Shown: piece after piece, positions 25,208 through 34,589 of the stretch
How positions within the stretch are numbered: position 1 is the first letter of the stretch
Layout: the number at the start of each line of letters is the position of its first letter
Source of the DNA: Verrucomicrobiota bacterium
GTDB lineage: Bacteria > Verrucomicrobiota > Verrucomicrobiia > Opitutales > Opitutaceae
NCBI GenBank assembly: GCA_018239675.1
Contig: JAFEGX010000042.1
Location: 1-57,442 of the forward strand
DNA length: 57,442 nucleotides
Direction: 5' to 3'
Program-made: the position numbers and the translations under genes
Notes under the pieces: model-generated
What the model was told of the DNA's origin: nothing
The model's database searches: none
The model's input: only the letters and a program-made list of their open reading frames with translations

Positions 25208-26848
25208 ATGCGTTCGATCGTTGCCGCTTTTCGCCTGCCGTGGCCGTTCGCGCGGATCTGCGCTGTCGACCTGGGCGCAAGCCGTGCCACCGCGGCCGTC
25301 TTTCGTTACGGATCAAGGCGCCTGCGCTGTCTGAGGTTCGTGACCGTGGACTTCCGGGAATTTCCCGAAACCGACGGTGCCTGGGCGACCGCGGCCGGCG
25401 GAGCGTTTTCGGAGGTGGTGCGGCGGCTCGGGTACCGGGGTCCGGCGGTGCTGGCGCTCGCGCCTCATCTGGTGCTGACAAAGCATGCGACGACCCCGGC
25501 CGTGAATTCGGAGCAGCGCGAGAAGGTCGTGCACTTCGAGGCGACGCAGGCCGTTCCGCTCGCGTTGGAGGACATGGTGTGGGATTGCGTGGGCGACTTT
25601 GACGCCCGGCCGGATTGGCGGCTGACCTTTTCGGTCGCGAAGCGCGAGGTGATCGAAGTGGTCGCCGCGGCCGCAAAACAGGCCGGTCTGGCGGTCAGGG
25701 CGGTCTTTCCGGCGGGCCGGGCGCTTGCCGCCGATTGGGGCGCGGCCGAGGGCAGCCTGCCTCCGGCGGTGATTCAGGTTGGAGCCCGCAGCACGACGGT
25801 GCTGGTGCGAAGCGCGGGCGACTATCGGGAGCGTTCAATTGCGGTTGGCGGACACGCGGTCGTCGCGGCCCTGGCCGAGGAACTCGGTGTGCCGGTGACT
25901 GAAGCCGGACGACGCCTCCCGGCCCACGAAGCGATCCTCGCCGCGCCGATCGACCGGCTGGCCGCCGCCCTCGTGCTGGAAAGCGGGCAGTTCGAAGGCA
26001 TTCATTCGCGGGAGGAGCAGGCCGATGACCGGGTCGTGTTGACCGGTGAATACGCCACGCTGCCGGGTCTCGCCCCTCGCATCGCCGCGTACCTCGGCCT
26101 GCGGGTCGATTCACCCGCCAGCGCCGGGATGACGTCGACGGGCTCGGCCCCCGGTCGCGAGGAGGAGTTGGCGCGCACTCGCGACCAACTGCGGGTGGTT
26201 TCAGGCTTGGTCCGGCTGTACCGCGGACCCGGTCACGATGGCGGACTGCTGCCGGAGCAGCTGCGCGCCGAGTTCCGGGCGGCGCGACAATTTCGGAGGC
26301 AACTACTGATGGGTGTGTTGCCCGTCGCCGCTCTGCTGCCACCGTGCGTGCATTACGCGACCGTGACGCGGCTCGCGAGTCAGCGCGCCGAGATGCTCTC
26401 GGCTCAGCGGCGGGAATTGGAACGGTGCGTGGAGCTAAACGCAGCCATTCTGCCCCGGATTTGGAACGAGCGCAGCCAGGCCAAGGAATATTGCGGTCTC
26501 CTCGAGCGACGGGGCCGCTGGATCGGAATCCTGCGCGACCTGCAACAGTGTCTGGCGGCGGACGAGGCTGCCTGGCTTGAGCGCATGGAGTGCACCAGCC
26601 AGACCGGGACGAAACAATCGCGACCAACTCTCCGCGTCCACGGCCGCATTCTCGATCTGGCGGATCCCGTCGGTCCAGCAACCCCGGAACTGGGCGACCG
26701 GGCGCGGCGCATCCTGGACCAAATCCGAGGCTGTTCGTGGGTCGAGCGAATGGAGGACGAACGGTTCAACCTGACCGAGCCAGGCACGCTGCGATTCGAG
26801 GCGACCCTTGTGGTCGCGCCTATCTGCGAGGAGGCGACGATTCCGTGA
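25208..26848 (+). CDS. PilM-like actin-fold protein fused to a PilN-like segment
   Basis: In this protein of about 546 residues, the first 320 or so form a PilM/FtsA-like actin fold: AVDLGASRATAAVFRY (phosphate 1 loop), TKHATTPAVNSEQREKVVHF, and QVGARSTTVLV, all typical of PilM. A transmembrane helix (MGVLPVAALLPPCVHYATV, about residue 370) and a helical region follow, as in PilN, so PilM and PilN functions look fused. The family links the cytoplasmic face of a pilus or secretion machine to the inner-membrane ring. The ATG at 25208 is preferred; a TTG at 25172 is also possible. It heads a four-gene overlapping unit that ends in a secretin. It is probably equivalent to Akkermansia Amuc_1101, by position and fold. 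Confidence 0.75.
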   Translation: MRSIVAAFRLPWPFARICAVDLGASRATAAVFRYGSRRLRCLRFVTVDFREFPETDGAWATAAGGAFSEVVRRLGYRGPAVLALAPHLVLTKHATTPAVNSEQREKVVHFEATQAVPLALEDMVWDCVGDFDARPDWRLTFSVAKREVIEVVAAAAKQAGLAVRAVFPAGRALAADWGAAEGSLPPAVIQVGARSTTVLVRSAGDYRERSIAVGGHAVVAALAEELGVPVTEAGRRLPAHEAILAAPIDRLAAALVLESGQFEGIHSREEQADDRVVLTGEYATLPGLAPRIAAYLGLRVDSPASAGMTSTGSAPGREEELARTRDQLRVVSGLVRLYRGPGHDGGLLPEQLRAEFRAARQFRRQLLMGVLPVAALLPPCVHYATVTRLASQRAEMLSAQRRELERCVELNAAILPRIWNERSQAKEYCGLLERRGRWIGILRDLQQCLAADEAAWLERMECTSQTGTKQSRPTLRVHGRILDLADPVGPATPELGDRARRILDQIRGCSWVERMEDERFNLTEPGTLRFEATLVVAPICEEATIP

Positions 26849-27735
26849 GGAAAAGACTCTGGCCAAACCCGCGGATCGTTGCGGGAGTCCTAGTGGCGCT
26901 GGTTGGAACCGTCGCGGCCACGGTTCTCGTCCGGGAAATCCAGGCGTCGCGGCGGGCGGTCCGGCGGCTTGAGCGGGAGCAGCGCGAAATCCGCAAGCTC
27001 GCGGGCCGGCAGCCGGCTCCGGGCCCAGGGACCACCGAACAGCTCGCGGCCGCGTTCATGGACTGGCGCACGTTTCGCGAGGCGGCGGAGCGGGAGGTCT
27101 TCGGCGATGCACCGGCGAGCAATCGGTCGGAAAGTGGGCCGGTGATGGACGGCGCCGCGGCCTACTTTGCGATCACCCGCTTTGTCGCGCGCATGCGGGA
27201 GCAGGCGCAGGCTCAGGATGTGATCGTGGGTTCCGAGGAGTGGTTTGGCTTTTCGGAGTACCGAAGGCAGGCGCCGACGCCCGATGTGCTAGGTGCCGTG
27301 TATCGGGATCTGGCGCAGCTAGAGGAATTACTGGCGTTGCTCTTCGAAGCTCAGCCGGAGGAACTCAAGTCCGTGCTGCGGGCGCCGGACGGCGAAATCC
27401 AGGCGGCGGGCCGAAAATCCCGGAAGGCTGCGCGAAAGGGATCGAGCGCGGATCCGGCGTGGCACCGGGAACTCGGTGGCGACAACGTGCGAGCAACCTA
27501 CCGGGTGGCTTTCCTCGGCCAGACGACGGTGCTGCGTGACTTCCTGACGGCGCTTCACCAGCGGGGATGCCCCTGGATCGTGCTCTCGGTGGATGCCGCG
27601 GCGCCGGCGACTACGGTCGCCGAACGCGATGATGGGTTCCAGACATGGATCACGCCCCGGCCGTGCGAATTCGACGTCGCGATCGGCTTGGTTGATCGGC
27701 GTTCAACCTTGGAACCCAGAAGGGAGGACCAATGA
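26845..27735 (+). CDS. Amuc_1100-like single-pass membrane protein (PilN/PilO-like)
   Basis: The GTG at 26845 overlaps the upstream stop (GTGA) and is preceded by GAGGAGG at 26828-26834, a strong ribosome binding site that decides this start. The 296-residue product has a transmembrane helix at residues 11-28 (VAGVLVALVGTVAATVLV) followed by a coiled coil rich in Arg and Glu (REIQASRRAVRRLEREQR). A periplasmic alpha/beta domain ends in two possible ferredoxin-like units (ATYRVAFLGQTTVLRDFLTA). Length, topology and neighbours match Akkermansia Amuc_1100, whose structure resembles PilN/PilO. Primary sequence identity cannot be judged here. A poly-basic Lys/Arg linker lies near residue 200. Confidence 0.65.
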   Translation: MRKRLWPNPRIVAGVLVALVGTVAATVLVREIQASRRAVRRLEREQREIRKLAGRQPAPGPGTTEQLAAAFMDWRTFREAAEREVFGDAPASNRSESGPVMDGAAAYFAITRFVARMREQAQAQDVIVGSEEWFGFSEYRRQAPTPDVLGAVYRDLAQLEELLALLFEAQPEELKSVLRAPDGEIQAAGRKSRKAARKGSSADPAWHRELGGDNVRATYRVAFLGQTTVLRDFLTALHQRGCPWIVLSVDAAAPATTVAERDDGFQTWITPRPCEFDVAIGLVDRRSTLEPRREDQ

Positions 27736-28328
27736 GGATCGCCGCAGAAAGGTGGCTATCGGTCACCCTTGCGAGCTTGGCCGTGGGATCGTGCGGTTGG
27801 TTCGGATGGTATGCCCCGCAACCCCCTGCGCTGGTCCGGAAGCCGGCGAAGACGGTCGTCGAACCCCTTCCGCCTGTAATCGCGGCCGCTCCGGCATTGC
27901 CGGCGCCAGATGCGGGCTGGCCACCGCCGGCGTCCGGGAAGCGGGGTAGGGAGTGGACGTTTGATTTGTTCTCGCCCCCCGAAGTGCTGGTGGACGTGAA
28001 AACCCATCACTGCTGTGTGCATCCCGCGGCTTCGCCGGCGACGCCGGAGGTAGCGCCGGCGCCAACGTGTCCTCTTCGTTTGCTCGGATATTTCGGCCGT
28101 GGAGAAAGCGCTGTCGTGATTCTGGAAACAGAGAACACTCACGAAGTCCGCACCGTCCGACCAGGCGAGTGGATCAGCGATCTGGGCTGGCGGGTGGAGC
28201 AATTGGTCGTGGAGCCTGATCGTGACGGCGCAACCGGTGAGGTGCCTGACTTCGCGGCGCTGCTGGTCAACCGCGACGGTCACCGTCAGCGCCTGAGAGG
28301 CGGTCACTCCGCGCCGTCGGCCCCCTGA
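27732..28328 (+). CDS. PilP-like periplasmic protein (Amuc_1099-like position)
   Basis: This 198-residue protein has an N-terminal signal anchor (WLSVTLASLAVGSCGWFGWY), a Pro/Ala-rich linker and a C-terminal beta-rich domain. The beta domain includes CPLRLLGYFGRGESAVVILE and VRTVRPGEWISDLGWRVEQL, which recalls the PilP/GspC homology domain that docks on a secretin. The ATG overlaps the previous stop (ATGA). Cysteines in THHCCVHP and APTCPLRL could form disulfides. Function is inferred from topology and from sitting directly before the secretin. Confidence 0.6.
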   Translation: MRIAAERWLSVTLASLAVGSCGWFGWYAPQPPALVRKPAKTVVEPLPPVIAAAPALPAPDAGWPPPASGKRGREWTFDLFSPPEVLVDVKTHHCCVHPAASPATPEVAPAPTCPLRLLGYFGRGESAVVILETENTHEVRTVRPGEWISDLGWRVEQLVVEPDRDGATGEVPDFAALLVNRDGHRQRLRGGHSAPSAP

Positions 28329-28334
28329 AAGTTT

Positions 28335-30137
28335 ATGTACCTGAGATCCATCCTTCTTGTCCTGGCGCTCGCCGGGCCTGCCAACCGATCGGTCGCCGTC
28401 GCTTCAGCCGCGAATACGGGCCCTGGTTTCGATCGCGAATACGCGCGAGAGTCCCTGCTGCGGGAAGTCGATCTGAGCTGGCGCGCCAATCGGGAGACGG
28501 AGCGTGATGAAACGGTGAACGTCCGCTCCAGTGCGGGGCCGACCGGGCCGGCTGCGCTCGACCAAATCGTGATCCCGGCCATCGGTTTTTCACGGACTCC
28601 GCTCGATCAGGTTGTTGCCAGCCTGACTTCAGCGGCGGCCGAATACGGGAAGGCCGTGGAAGTCACGCCCATCAACCTGGTCGTGAGCGATCCGGCGCAC
28701 CTCAATCCTGCGGTCTCGCTGAATCTCCGTGACGTCTCCCTGCGTCGGGCGCTTGAGTACGTGGCCGAGGCGGTGGGAGCGACGTGCGACTGCCGGCCCG
28801 ACGCGGTGGTGCTGCGCCTGACAGGTGGGCCGGCCGCGCTCCGCACCGAAATTTTTCCGGTCTCGCGGGCGGCGGTGTTGCGCCTGACCGGCCCGGAAAA
28901 TCCTACGCCGGCCCGGCGCGGCGCGGGCGGTCCAGTGGCAGTGGACGAAGTTGTGACAGGGCCATTGGGCGCGCAGACTACGGCGATGCGACGCCTGTTG
29001 GAGTTGGCCGGCATCGATTTTGAGGCGACGCCGGGCGCCAGCCTGGCCTACGACGGCGCGGCCATCATTGTCACCCAGACCCCGGCCCGGCTGGAATTGA
29101 TTCGGTCGATCCTCGCGCGCTATCGCGACGTCCGTCAGGTCCAGATCGAGGCCAAGTTCATGGAAGTGCAGGACGGCGCATTGGAGGAACTGGGTCTTAA
29201 CTGGAATGCCGTCACCGCGGCCACGCGGACCAATCCAGCCGTCAGGGCGGCCTACACCACGGGAAACCGTTCGCTGGCCGAGGCGTTTACCAGTCACGCC
29301 AGCGTCCAGGCGGGCGGCATCGTGCGCCCGGAAGGCACGACGGTGGCGGCGGATGGCACGGTGGTGGTGACGCCGGAGCTCAATGTCCCCATCGTGAACA
29401 ACGCCCCGCAGATCCCGGGCATGACCGACCTCGCGGCGACGGCGGGGGCACTGGTGACGGCGGGGGCGGCGGCGGGGGAGCTGGACGTGAATGCCATCGT
29501 GCGCGCGCTATCGCAGCGGCAGGGTACCGATCTCCTGAGCGCGCCGAAGTTGACCGTGATGTCGGGGAGCTCCGCGGCGATCACGGTTGCCCAGGAGATG
29601 CGCTATCCCCAGAGCTTCGGCCAGACCCAGAGCCAGGTGGGCACCGGCAACGCGAGCGGCGGCGGCTCGGCGGGCGTCGCGATCACGGCCGGCACGCCGC
29701 AGGACTTCACCTCCCGCCATGTGGGGGTGGAATTGAAGGTGACGCCCACGGTGGAGGACGACGGCCGGAGCATCAGTCTGGACCTGAATCCCCGGGTGAC
29801 GGAGTTCGATGGCTTTGTGGAGTACGGGGGCCCGAGCATCGCAATTTCGGGCAGCACCACGGTCACGGTGCCGTCAGGGTTTTATCAGCCTATCTTCTCG
29901 GTACGGGACATCAGCACCCGCGTGACCCTGCGGGACGGGGCGACCTTGATGATGGGTGGGCTGACGCGCGAGGAGGTGAAGAAAGTGACAGACAAGGTGC
30001 CGGTGCTCGGCGACCTGCCGCTGCTGGGGCGCCTGTTCCGGTCCAAGGGCCAGACCACCCGCAAGCGGAACCTCCTGATTTTTGTGACCGCGACCTTGGT
30101 GAACCCGGGCGGGGGTGGCCCGGGCAGTAGCGAGTAG
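28335..30137 (+). CDS. Secretin, type II/IV outer-membrane channel (Amuc_1098-like)
   Basis: This 600-residue secretin has an N-terminal signal segment (YLRSILLVLALAGPA). N-domains follow with a STN/N0-like part (VSLNLRDVSLRRALEYVAEA) and an N1-type part (IIVTQTPARLELIRSILARY). The C-terminal secretin domain shows IEAKFMEVQDGALEELGLNW, VELKVTPTVEDDGRSISL and the hallmark VPVLGDLPLLGRLFRSK. It should form the gated outer-membrane ring of the machine encoded by this operon. An unusually Gly/Ala/Thr-rich insert (about residues 370-400) interrupts the domain. The last residues, SSE and the TAG stop, are encoded by a heptamer repeat. Confidence 0.9.
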   Translation: MYLRSILLVLALAGPANRSVAVASAANTGPGFDREYARESLLREVDLSWRANRETERDETVNVRSSAGPTGPAALDQIVIPAIGFSRTPLDQVVASLTSAAAEYGKAVEVTPINLVVSDPAHLNPAVSLNLRDVSLRRALEYVAEAVGATCDCRPDAVVLRLTGGPAALRTEIFPVSRAAVLRLTGPENPTPARRGAGGPVAVDEVVTGPLGAQTTAMRRLLELAGIDFEATPGASLAYDGAAIIVTQTPARLELIRSILARYRDVRQVQIEAKFMEVQDGALEELGLNWNAVTAATRTNPAVRAAYTTGNRSLAEAFTSHASVQAGGIVRPEGTTVAADGTVVVTPELNVPIVNNAPQIPGMTDLAATAGALVTAGAAAGELDVNAIVRALSQRQGTDLLSAPKLTVMSGSSAAITVAQEMRYPQSFGQTQSQVGTGNASGGGSAGVAITAGTPQDFTSRHVGVELKVTPTVEDDGRSISLDLNPRVTEFDGFVEYGGPSIAISGSTTVTVPSGFYQPIFSVRDISTRVTLRDGATLMMGGLTREEVKKVTDKVPVLGDLPLLGRLFRSKGQTTRKRNLLIFVTATLVNPGGGGPGSSE

Positions 30138-30254
30138 GACGGTAGCTACTGGCCGGCCCCGGCGGGCCTGCGGGGTAGGCTCACACCAATTGAACAAGGC
30201 GCGACTTCTGCGCAGAGGCGCTAGAATTCCCCACCCGCTACTCGCTACTCCAAG
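30126..30254. repeat. Heptamer inverted-repeat element, GTAGCGR type, at the secretin stop
   Basis: The left arm contains AGTAGCG and AGTAGGA (30126-30139), then a shifted GGTAGCT. The right arm is CCCGCTA, CTCGCTA, CTCCAAG (30234-30254). TAGCGAG at 30128-30134 is exactly complementary to CTCGCTA at 30241-30247. The secretin TAG stop (30135-30137) lies in the left arm. The unit is the same as that of the element at 56384-56509. Confidence 0.75.
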
Positions 30255-30301
30255 TCCGCCCCTCTCCTTGACCCGGCTCGGGCCGTCCGCTCTCCTGCGG
30301 C

Positions 30302-31183
30302 ATGGCGAAATGGCTGCTCGTTGACGGGTTCAATCTGGCCTACCGGTGCTTCTACGCCGTGCCTGAGCTTACGCGGTCGGACGGATTTCCGACCGGGGCG
30401 CTGCACGGTTGGGTGAAGTCGCTCTGGCGCCTGGAGGACCAGGAGAAGCCGCAAGCGACGCTGGTTTTTTTTGACTTGGGCGGCGCGCAGGACCGGCTCG
30501 CGCTGCACGCCGAATACAAGGCGAACCGGGAGGAGATGCCGGAGCCGCTGCAGAAACAGATCGAGCCCATCAAGGCCTTCACCCGGGCGATGGGACTCGT
30601 GGGGATCGAGCAGGACGGAGTCGAGTCCGACGACCTGCTGGCGTCGCAGGCAAGGTCGCTGGCCCGGGACGGCCATGACGTCCTGATCGTGAGCGCCGAC
30701 AAGGATTTTGCGCAGATCGTGGACGACCGCATCAGGATCCTCCTGCCGCCGCCCTCGGCGAACCCGAAACTCGGCTGGCGGGTGCTGGACGCCGCGGGGG
30801 TGAGGGAGAAATTTGGCGTGCCCCCGGAGTTGATCGCGGACTACCTCGCGCTCGTCGGCGACACGGCGGACAACATCCCGGGCATCGACGGCGTCGGGCC
30901 GAAGACCGCCTCGAAGTGGCTGCTCGAGCACCGCAGCCTTGAGGGTGTGATCGCGAATGCGGCCAGCCTCAAGCCGGAGCGGTTTCAGGCGGCGATCCAA
31001 TCCGACGCCGATCGCCTCCGGAAAAACCTCAAGCTCACAACCCTCAACCTGGCCCTGCCCACCGTGGCGGCACAGCCAGCCGAGGTGCGGGCGGCGGAGT
31101 TGTTCCGGCTGCTGGCCGAGATGGAAATGAAAACCGCCCTGGCGGAGGCGCGGACCCGTTACGAGCAGCGCGAGCTGTTCTGA
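30302..31183 (+). CDS. 5'-3' exonuclease (flap endonuclease family), stand-alone
   Basis: This 293-residue protein corresponds to the N-terminal nuclease domain of DNA polymerase I as a free protein. Metal-binding acidic residues are in LLVDGFNLAYR, VFFDLGGAQDRL, GVESDDLLASQA and IVSADKDFAQIV. The helix-hairpin-helix DNA-binding motif is GDTADNIPGIDGVGPKTA. The family removes RNA primers and 5' flaps. Whether the cell's PolA also has such a domain cannot be seen here. Confidence 0.9.
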   Translation: MAKWLLVDGFNLAYRCFYAVPELTRSDGFPTGALHGWVKSLWRLEDQEKPQATLVFFDLGGAQDRLALHAEYKANREEMPEPLQKQIEPIKAFTRAMGLVGIEQDGVESDDLLASQARSLARDGHDVLIVSADKDFAQIVDDRIRILLPPPSANPKLGWRVLDAAGVREKFGVPPELIADYLALVGDTADNIPGIDGVGPKTASKWLLEHRSLEGVIANAASLKPERFQAAIQSDADRLRKNLKLTTLNLALPTVAAQPAEVRAAELFRLLAEMEMKTALAEARTRYEQRELF

Positions 31184-31244
31184 GCGTCACGCCGGCCTTG
31201 CAAAGTCGCTTGGAAACCGCGACAAACCACCAACGCGCTTCACC

Positions 31245-31454
31245 ATGGACAAGAAACAACTGATGGCGGCGATCACCGCGAAAGTGGGCCGGGAACGGGC
31301 CATCGAACTGATTTCCCAGGCCTACAACACGGAGCTCATCACGACCTGGATCGCCCGCATCGAGGCGAACAAGCCGTTGGGCGGACCGCAGCGGCGCGAT
31401 CATCTCGCCGCCGCCCTCGAGCGCGTGTGGGAAGTGTGCGAGCTGGCTGACTGA
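31245..31454 (+). CDS. Small conserved-looking hypothetical protein, 69 residues
   Basis: I do not recognise the family. The sequence is helical and well coded: MDKKQLMAAITAKVGRERAI, then LITTWIARIEANKPLGGPQR, ending in ALERVWEVCELAD. No signal or membrane segment is seen. Its size and an Arg/Lys-rich turn would fit a small DNA-binding or adaptor protein, but that is guesswork. It follows the exonuclease by 61 bases. Confidence 0.55.
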   Translation: MDKKQLMAAITAKVGRERAIELISQAYNTELITTWIARIEANKPLGGPQRRDHLAAALERVWEVCELAD

Positions 31455-31537
31455 CGGCGAACGTTGTCCGGACCGGGCGCCGGATGCGGCCTCGGCCGAG
31501 AGCAGGCTATTGCTGGCCGAAGAGACGGAAGTCGGAA

Positions 31538-31556
31538 AAATGGCCGTCGGCCATTT
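31538..31556 (-). terminator. Probable terminator for the response regulator (minus strand)
   Basis: AAATGGCC (31538-31545) and GGCCATTT (31549-31556) form an 8-bp stem with a 3-base loop. Read on the minus strand it is followed by TTCC (the U run being part of AUUUUUCC), about 90 bases after the response-regulator stop. Confidence 0.5.
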
Positions 31557-31642
31557 CCGCGGGGCGGCCGGCGCCTGCGATGTTTACCCAAGCGCCGGCA
31601 ATTCGACTTCTCGAGACTCGCCCTTGCGGGCCTGATCACGTC

Positions 31643-32383
31643 TCAGGCGGTGGACGTGCCCTTGGGATCGAAGATGTAGCCGATCCCGTGCACGGTGCGA
31701 AACGCGTCGAGCGACAGTCCGTGCTGCGTGTAGAGGTCGCGCACCTTGACGATGTACTGGTCCAGCGAGCGGCTCTTCACGTCCGCGTGCACGCCCCACA
31801 CCGAGTGGATCAGCGCCTGGCGGGTGATGACCTCGCCCTGGTGGGCGTTGAGGTACGAAAGGATGCCGAGCTCCTTGCGGCCGAGCTTCTTCACGGCGTG
31901 GCCCGGGAACGCGATCTCGAGACGGACCGGATTGATCTGCGCGCCGCAGAAGTCGAACGGGTCGTCGGTCAGGCGCACGTTCTTCGTCACGTTGTGGTCG
32001 CGGTGCGACTCGGCGCGGCGCAGGACCGCGTTGATGCGGGCGACCAGCTCGGCATTGCTGAACGGCTTGGTGATGTAGTCATCGCCCACGTTCAGTCCCT
32101 TGAGCTTGTTCGGCTCGTCGACATTGCCCGTGAGGAAGATGGTCGGAATCGCGACGTCCGCGGCCTTGAGTTCCTCCAGGAGCTGGAAGCCGGACTGGTC
32201 GGGAAGGGTGATGTCGAGCAACAGCAGGTTCGCGAAGTTCTTCTTGAGGAAGCTGAGCGCGTGAGCGGCGCGATTGCAGATCTGAGTCTGCATGCCGGAC
32301 CGCTCCAGATGGATGGCGATCAGTTTGGCGAGCTCCGCTTCATCCTCGACCACCACGATGAGGGGTTTGGGCTCGGAGCGCAT
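31643..32383 (-). CDS. OmpR/PhoB-type response regulator, orphan
   Basis: This 246-residue two-domain regulator has a receiver domain with the acidic pocket VVVEDE, the phosphoacceptor Asp in LLLLDITLPDQSG, Thr in PTIFLTGN and Lys in DDYITKPFSN. A winged-helix OmpR-type DNA-binding domain follows (KELGILSYLNAHQGEVITRQ, then SLDQYIVKVRDLY and VHGIGYIF). The ATG at 32383 (MRSEPKPLIV) is chosen over a TTG seven codons upstream. No histidine kinase lies next to it, so its partner must be elsewhere. Confidence 0.9.
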   Translation of the reverse strand: MRSEPKPLIVVVEDEAELAKLIAIHLERSGMQTQICNRAAHALSFLKKNFANLLLLDITLPDQSGFQLLEELKAADVAIPTIFLTGNVDEPNKLKGLNVGDDYITKPFSNAELVARINAVLRRAESHRDHNVTKNVRLTDDPFDFCGAQINPVRLEIAFPGHAVKKLGRKELGILSYLNAHQGEVITRQALIHSVWGVHADVKSRSLDQYIVKVRDLYTQHGLSLDAFRTVHGIGYIFDPKGTSTA

Positions 32384-32411
32384 AGGCAAAGGGTTGTTCG
32401 TCAACAGTCCG

Positions 32412-32439
32412 AAACTAGATTCGGCGATGGCGATGTCAA
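32412..32439 (-). promoter_or_regulatory. Candidate promoter of the response regulator
   Basis: Read on the minus strand, TTGACA (32439-32434) is followed after 16 bases by TAGTTT (32417-32412). The -35 box is perfect and the -10 is weak. It lies 29 bases before the ATG at 32383. Confidence 0.4.
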
Positions 32440-32482
32440 TAGATAGGGTTGATTACCTAGGGCGCGTTTTCAAAACCCGTTC

Positions 32483-32572
32483 GTCATTCCGAACGGAGTA
32501 AAAAATCCAGTGCGATCGGGTCGGGGCCCCTTGGTGAAAACCGACTGGATCCTTCGCTTCGCGCAGGACGAC
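32483..32572. repeat. Dispersed palindromic element (GTCATTCC...GGATCC type)
   Basis: The left arm 32483-32511 (starting GTCATTCCGAACGGAG and ending ATCCAGT) and the right arm 32544-32572 (starting ACTGGATCC and ending GGACGAC) are imperfectly complementary, roughly two thirds of 29 positions. The sequence resembles the widespread intergenic palindrome GTCATCCTGAGCGAAGCGAA seen in many phyla. It lies in the roughly 400-base space before hisG, which otherwise shows no gene. Confidence 0.65.
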
Positions 32573-32808
32573 CCGAAAAATCTCACGGTGAAAACCCGCC
32601 CTCGGGCGCGTTCGTGCGGCGAGCGCGGCCGGACTCGAGCGGCGCTCCGGGCGGGAAATCGGCGCCGGATCGGGTGCAAAATTGGGCGTCTCGCGCTGGT
32701 CGCGCGGGGATGGCTCGCGGATTCCGTCGGCGCGGGTGCGCGGCCGGCGCCGGCGGCCGTCCGCGATTTATCTTGAAGGATCAAAACGCGGGGGTGTGCT
32801 TTGGCCGC

Positions 32809-33693
32809 GTGTCCGACAAAAAACCACTGCTGATGCTGGGGCTGCCGAAGGGCAGCCTGGAGGAGTCCACCAAGGCGCTGTTCGCCAAGGCCGGGTGGAA
32901 GATCACCACCAGTTCCCGCTCCTACAAGCCGTCGATCGACGACGCCGAGCTCGATGGCCGCTTCGTTCGCGCGCAGGAAGTGAGCCGCTACGTGGAGCAC
33001 GGTTTCTTCGACTGCGGCCTGACCGGCTTCGACTGGATCCAGGAGAATGCCTCCGACGTCGTGGAAGTCTGTGACCTCATCTACAGCCGCGCCTCGGTCC
33101 AGAAGTCACGCTGGGTGCTGTGCGTGCCCGAGGCCTCCCCGATCACCAAGCCCGAGCAGCTGGCCGGGAAGCGGGTCGCGACCGAGCTGGTCGGCACCGT
33201 GCGCCGCTATTTCGAGTCGCGGAAGATCGCCGCGGAGGTGGAGTTCTCGTGGGGTGCGACCGAGGTGAAGGTGCCCGACCTGGTCGATGCCATCGTGGAC
33301 ATCACCGAGACCGGAAACTCGATCCGGGCGAACAAGCTGCGGATCATCGACACGCTGCTCGAGACCAACACGAAGTTCATCGCGAACCGGGCCAGCTGGG
33401 CGAATCCGGCCAAGCGGAAGAAGATCGAGACGATCGCGCTGCTGCTCCGCGGCGCGCTCGAGGCCGAGAGCAAGGTCGGCCTCAAGATGAATCTCCGGAA
33501 GAGCGCACTCGAGGCCGTGGTGAAGGCGCTGCCGGCGCTGCGCAATCCGACGATTTCGCAGCTGAGCTCGCCGGACTGGATCGCGCTCGAGACGATCATC
33601 GACGAAAGCGTGGTGCGGGAAATCATCCCGCAGCTGAAGGAGCTTGGCGCGGAGGGCATTGTCGAGTATCCGCTGAACAAGGTCGTCTACTGA
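32809..33693 (+). CDS. hisG: ATP phosphoribosyltransferase, long form
   Basis: This 294-residue enzyme catalyses the first step of histidine synthesis, joining ATP and PRPP. The N-terminal LMLGLPKGSLEESTKALF and DCGLTGFDWIQE are family-typical, and VDAIVDITETGNSIRANKL is the PRPP-binding motif. A C-terminal HisG_C regulatory domain of about 75 residues (LKMNLRKSALEAVVKALPAL onward) marks the long form, which is feedback-inhibited by histidine directly and does not need HisZ. The start is uncertain: GTG at 32809 (VSDKKPLL) is chosen, while GTG at 32794 or ATG at 32833 are possible. The rest of the his operon is not in the window. It leads the unit hisG-aguB-aguA-lipoprotein. Confidence 0.92.
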   Translation: MSDKKPLLMLGLPKGSLEESTKALFAKAGWKITTSSRSYKPSIDDAELDGRFVRAQEVSRYVEHGFFDCGLTGFDWIQENASDVVEVCDLIYSRASVQKSRWVLCVPEASPITKPEQLAGKRVATELVGTVRRYFESRKIAAEVEFSWGATEVKVPDLVDAIVDITETGNSIRANKLRIIDTLLETNTKFIANRASWANPAKRKKIETIALLLRGALEAESKVGLKMNLRKSALEAVVKALPALRNPTISQLSSPDWIALETIIDESVVREIIPQLKELGAEGIVEYPLNKVVY

Positions 33694-33710
33694 GCGGCCG
33701 TTCCCCGGTC

Positions 33711-34586
<876 letters not shown>

Positions 34587-34589
34587 ACC

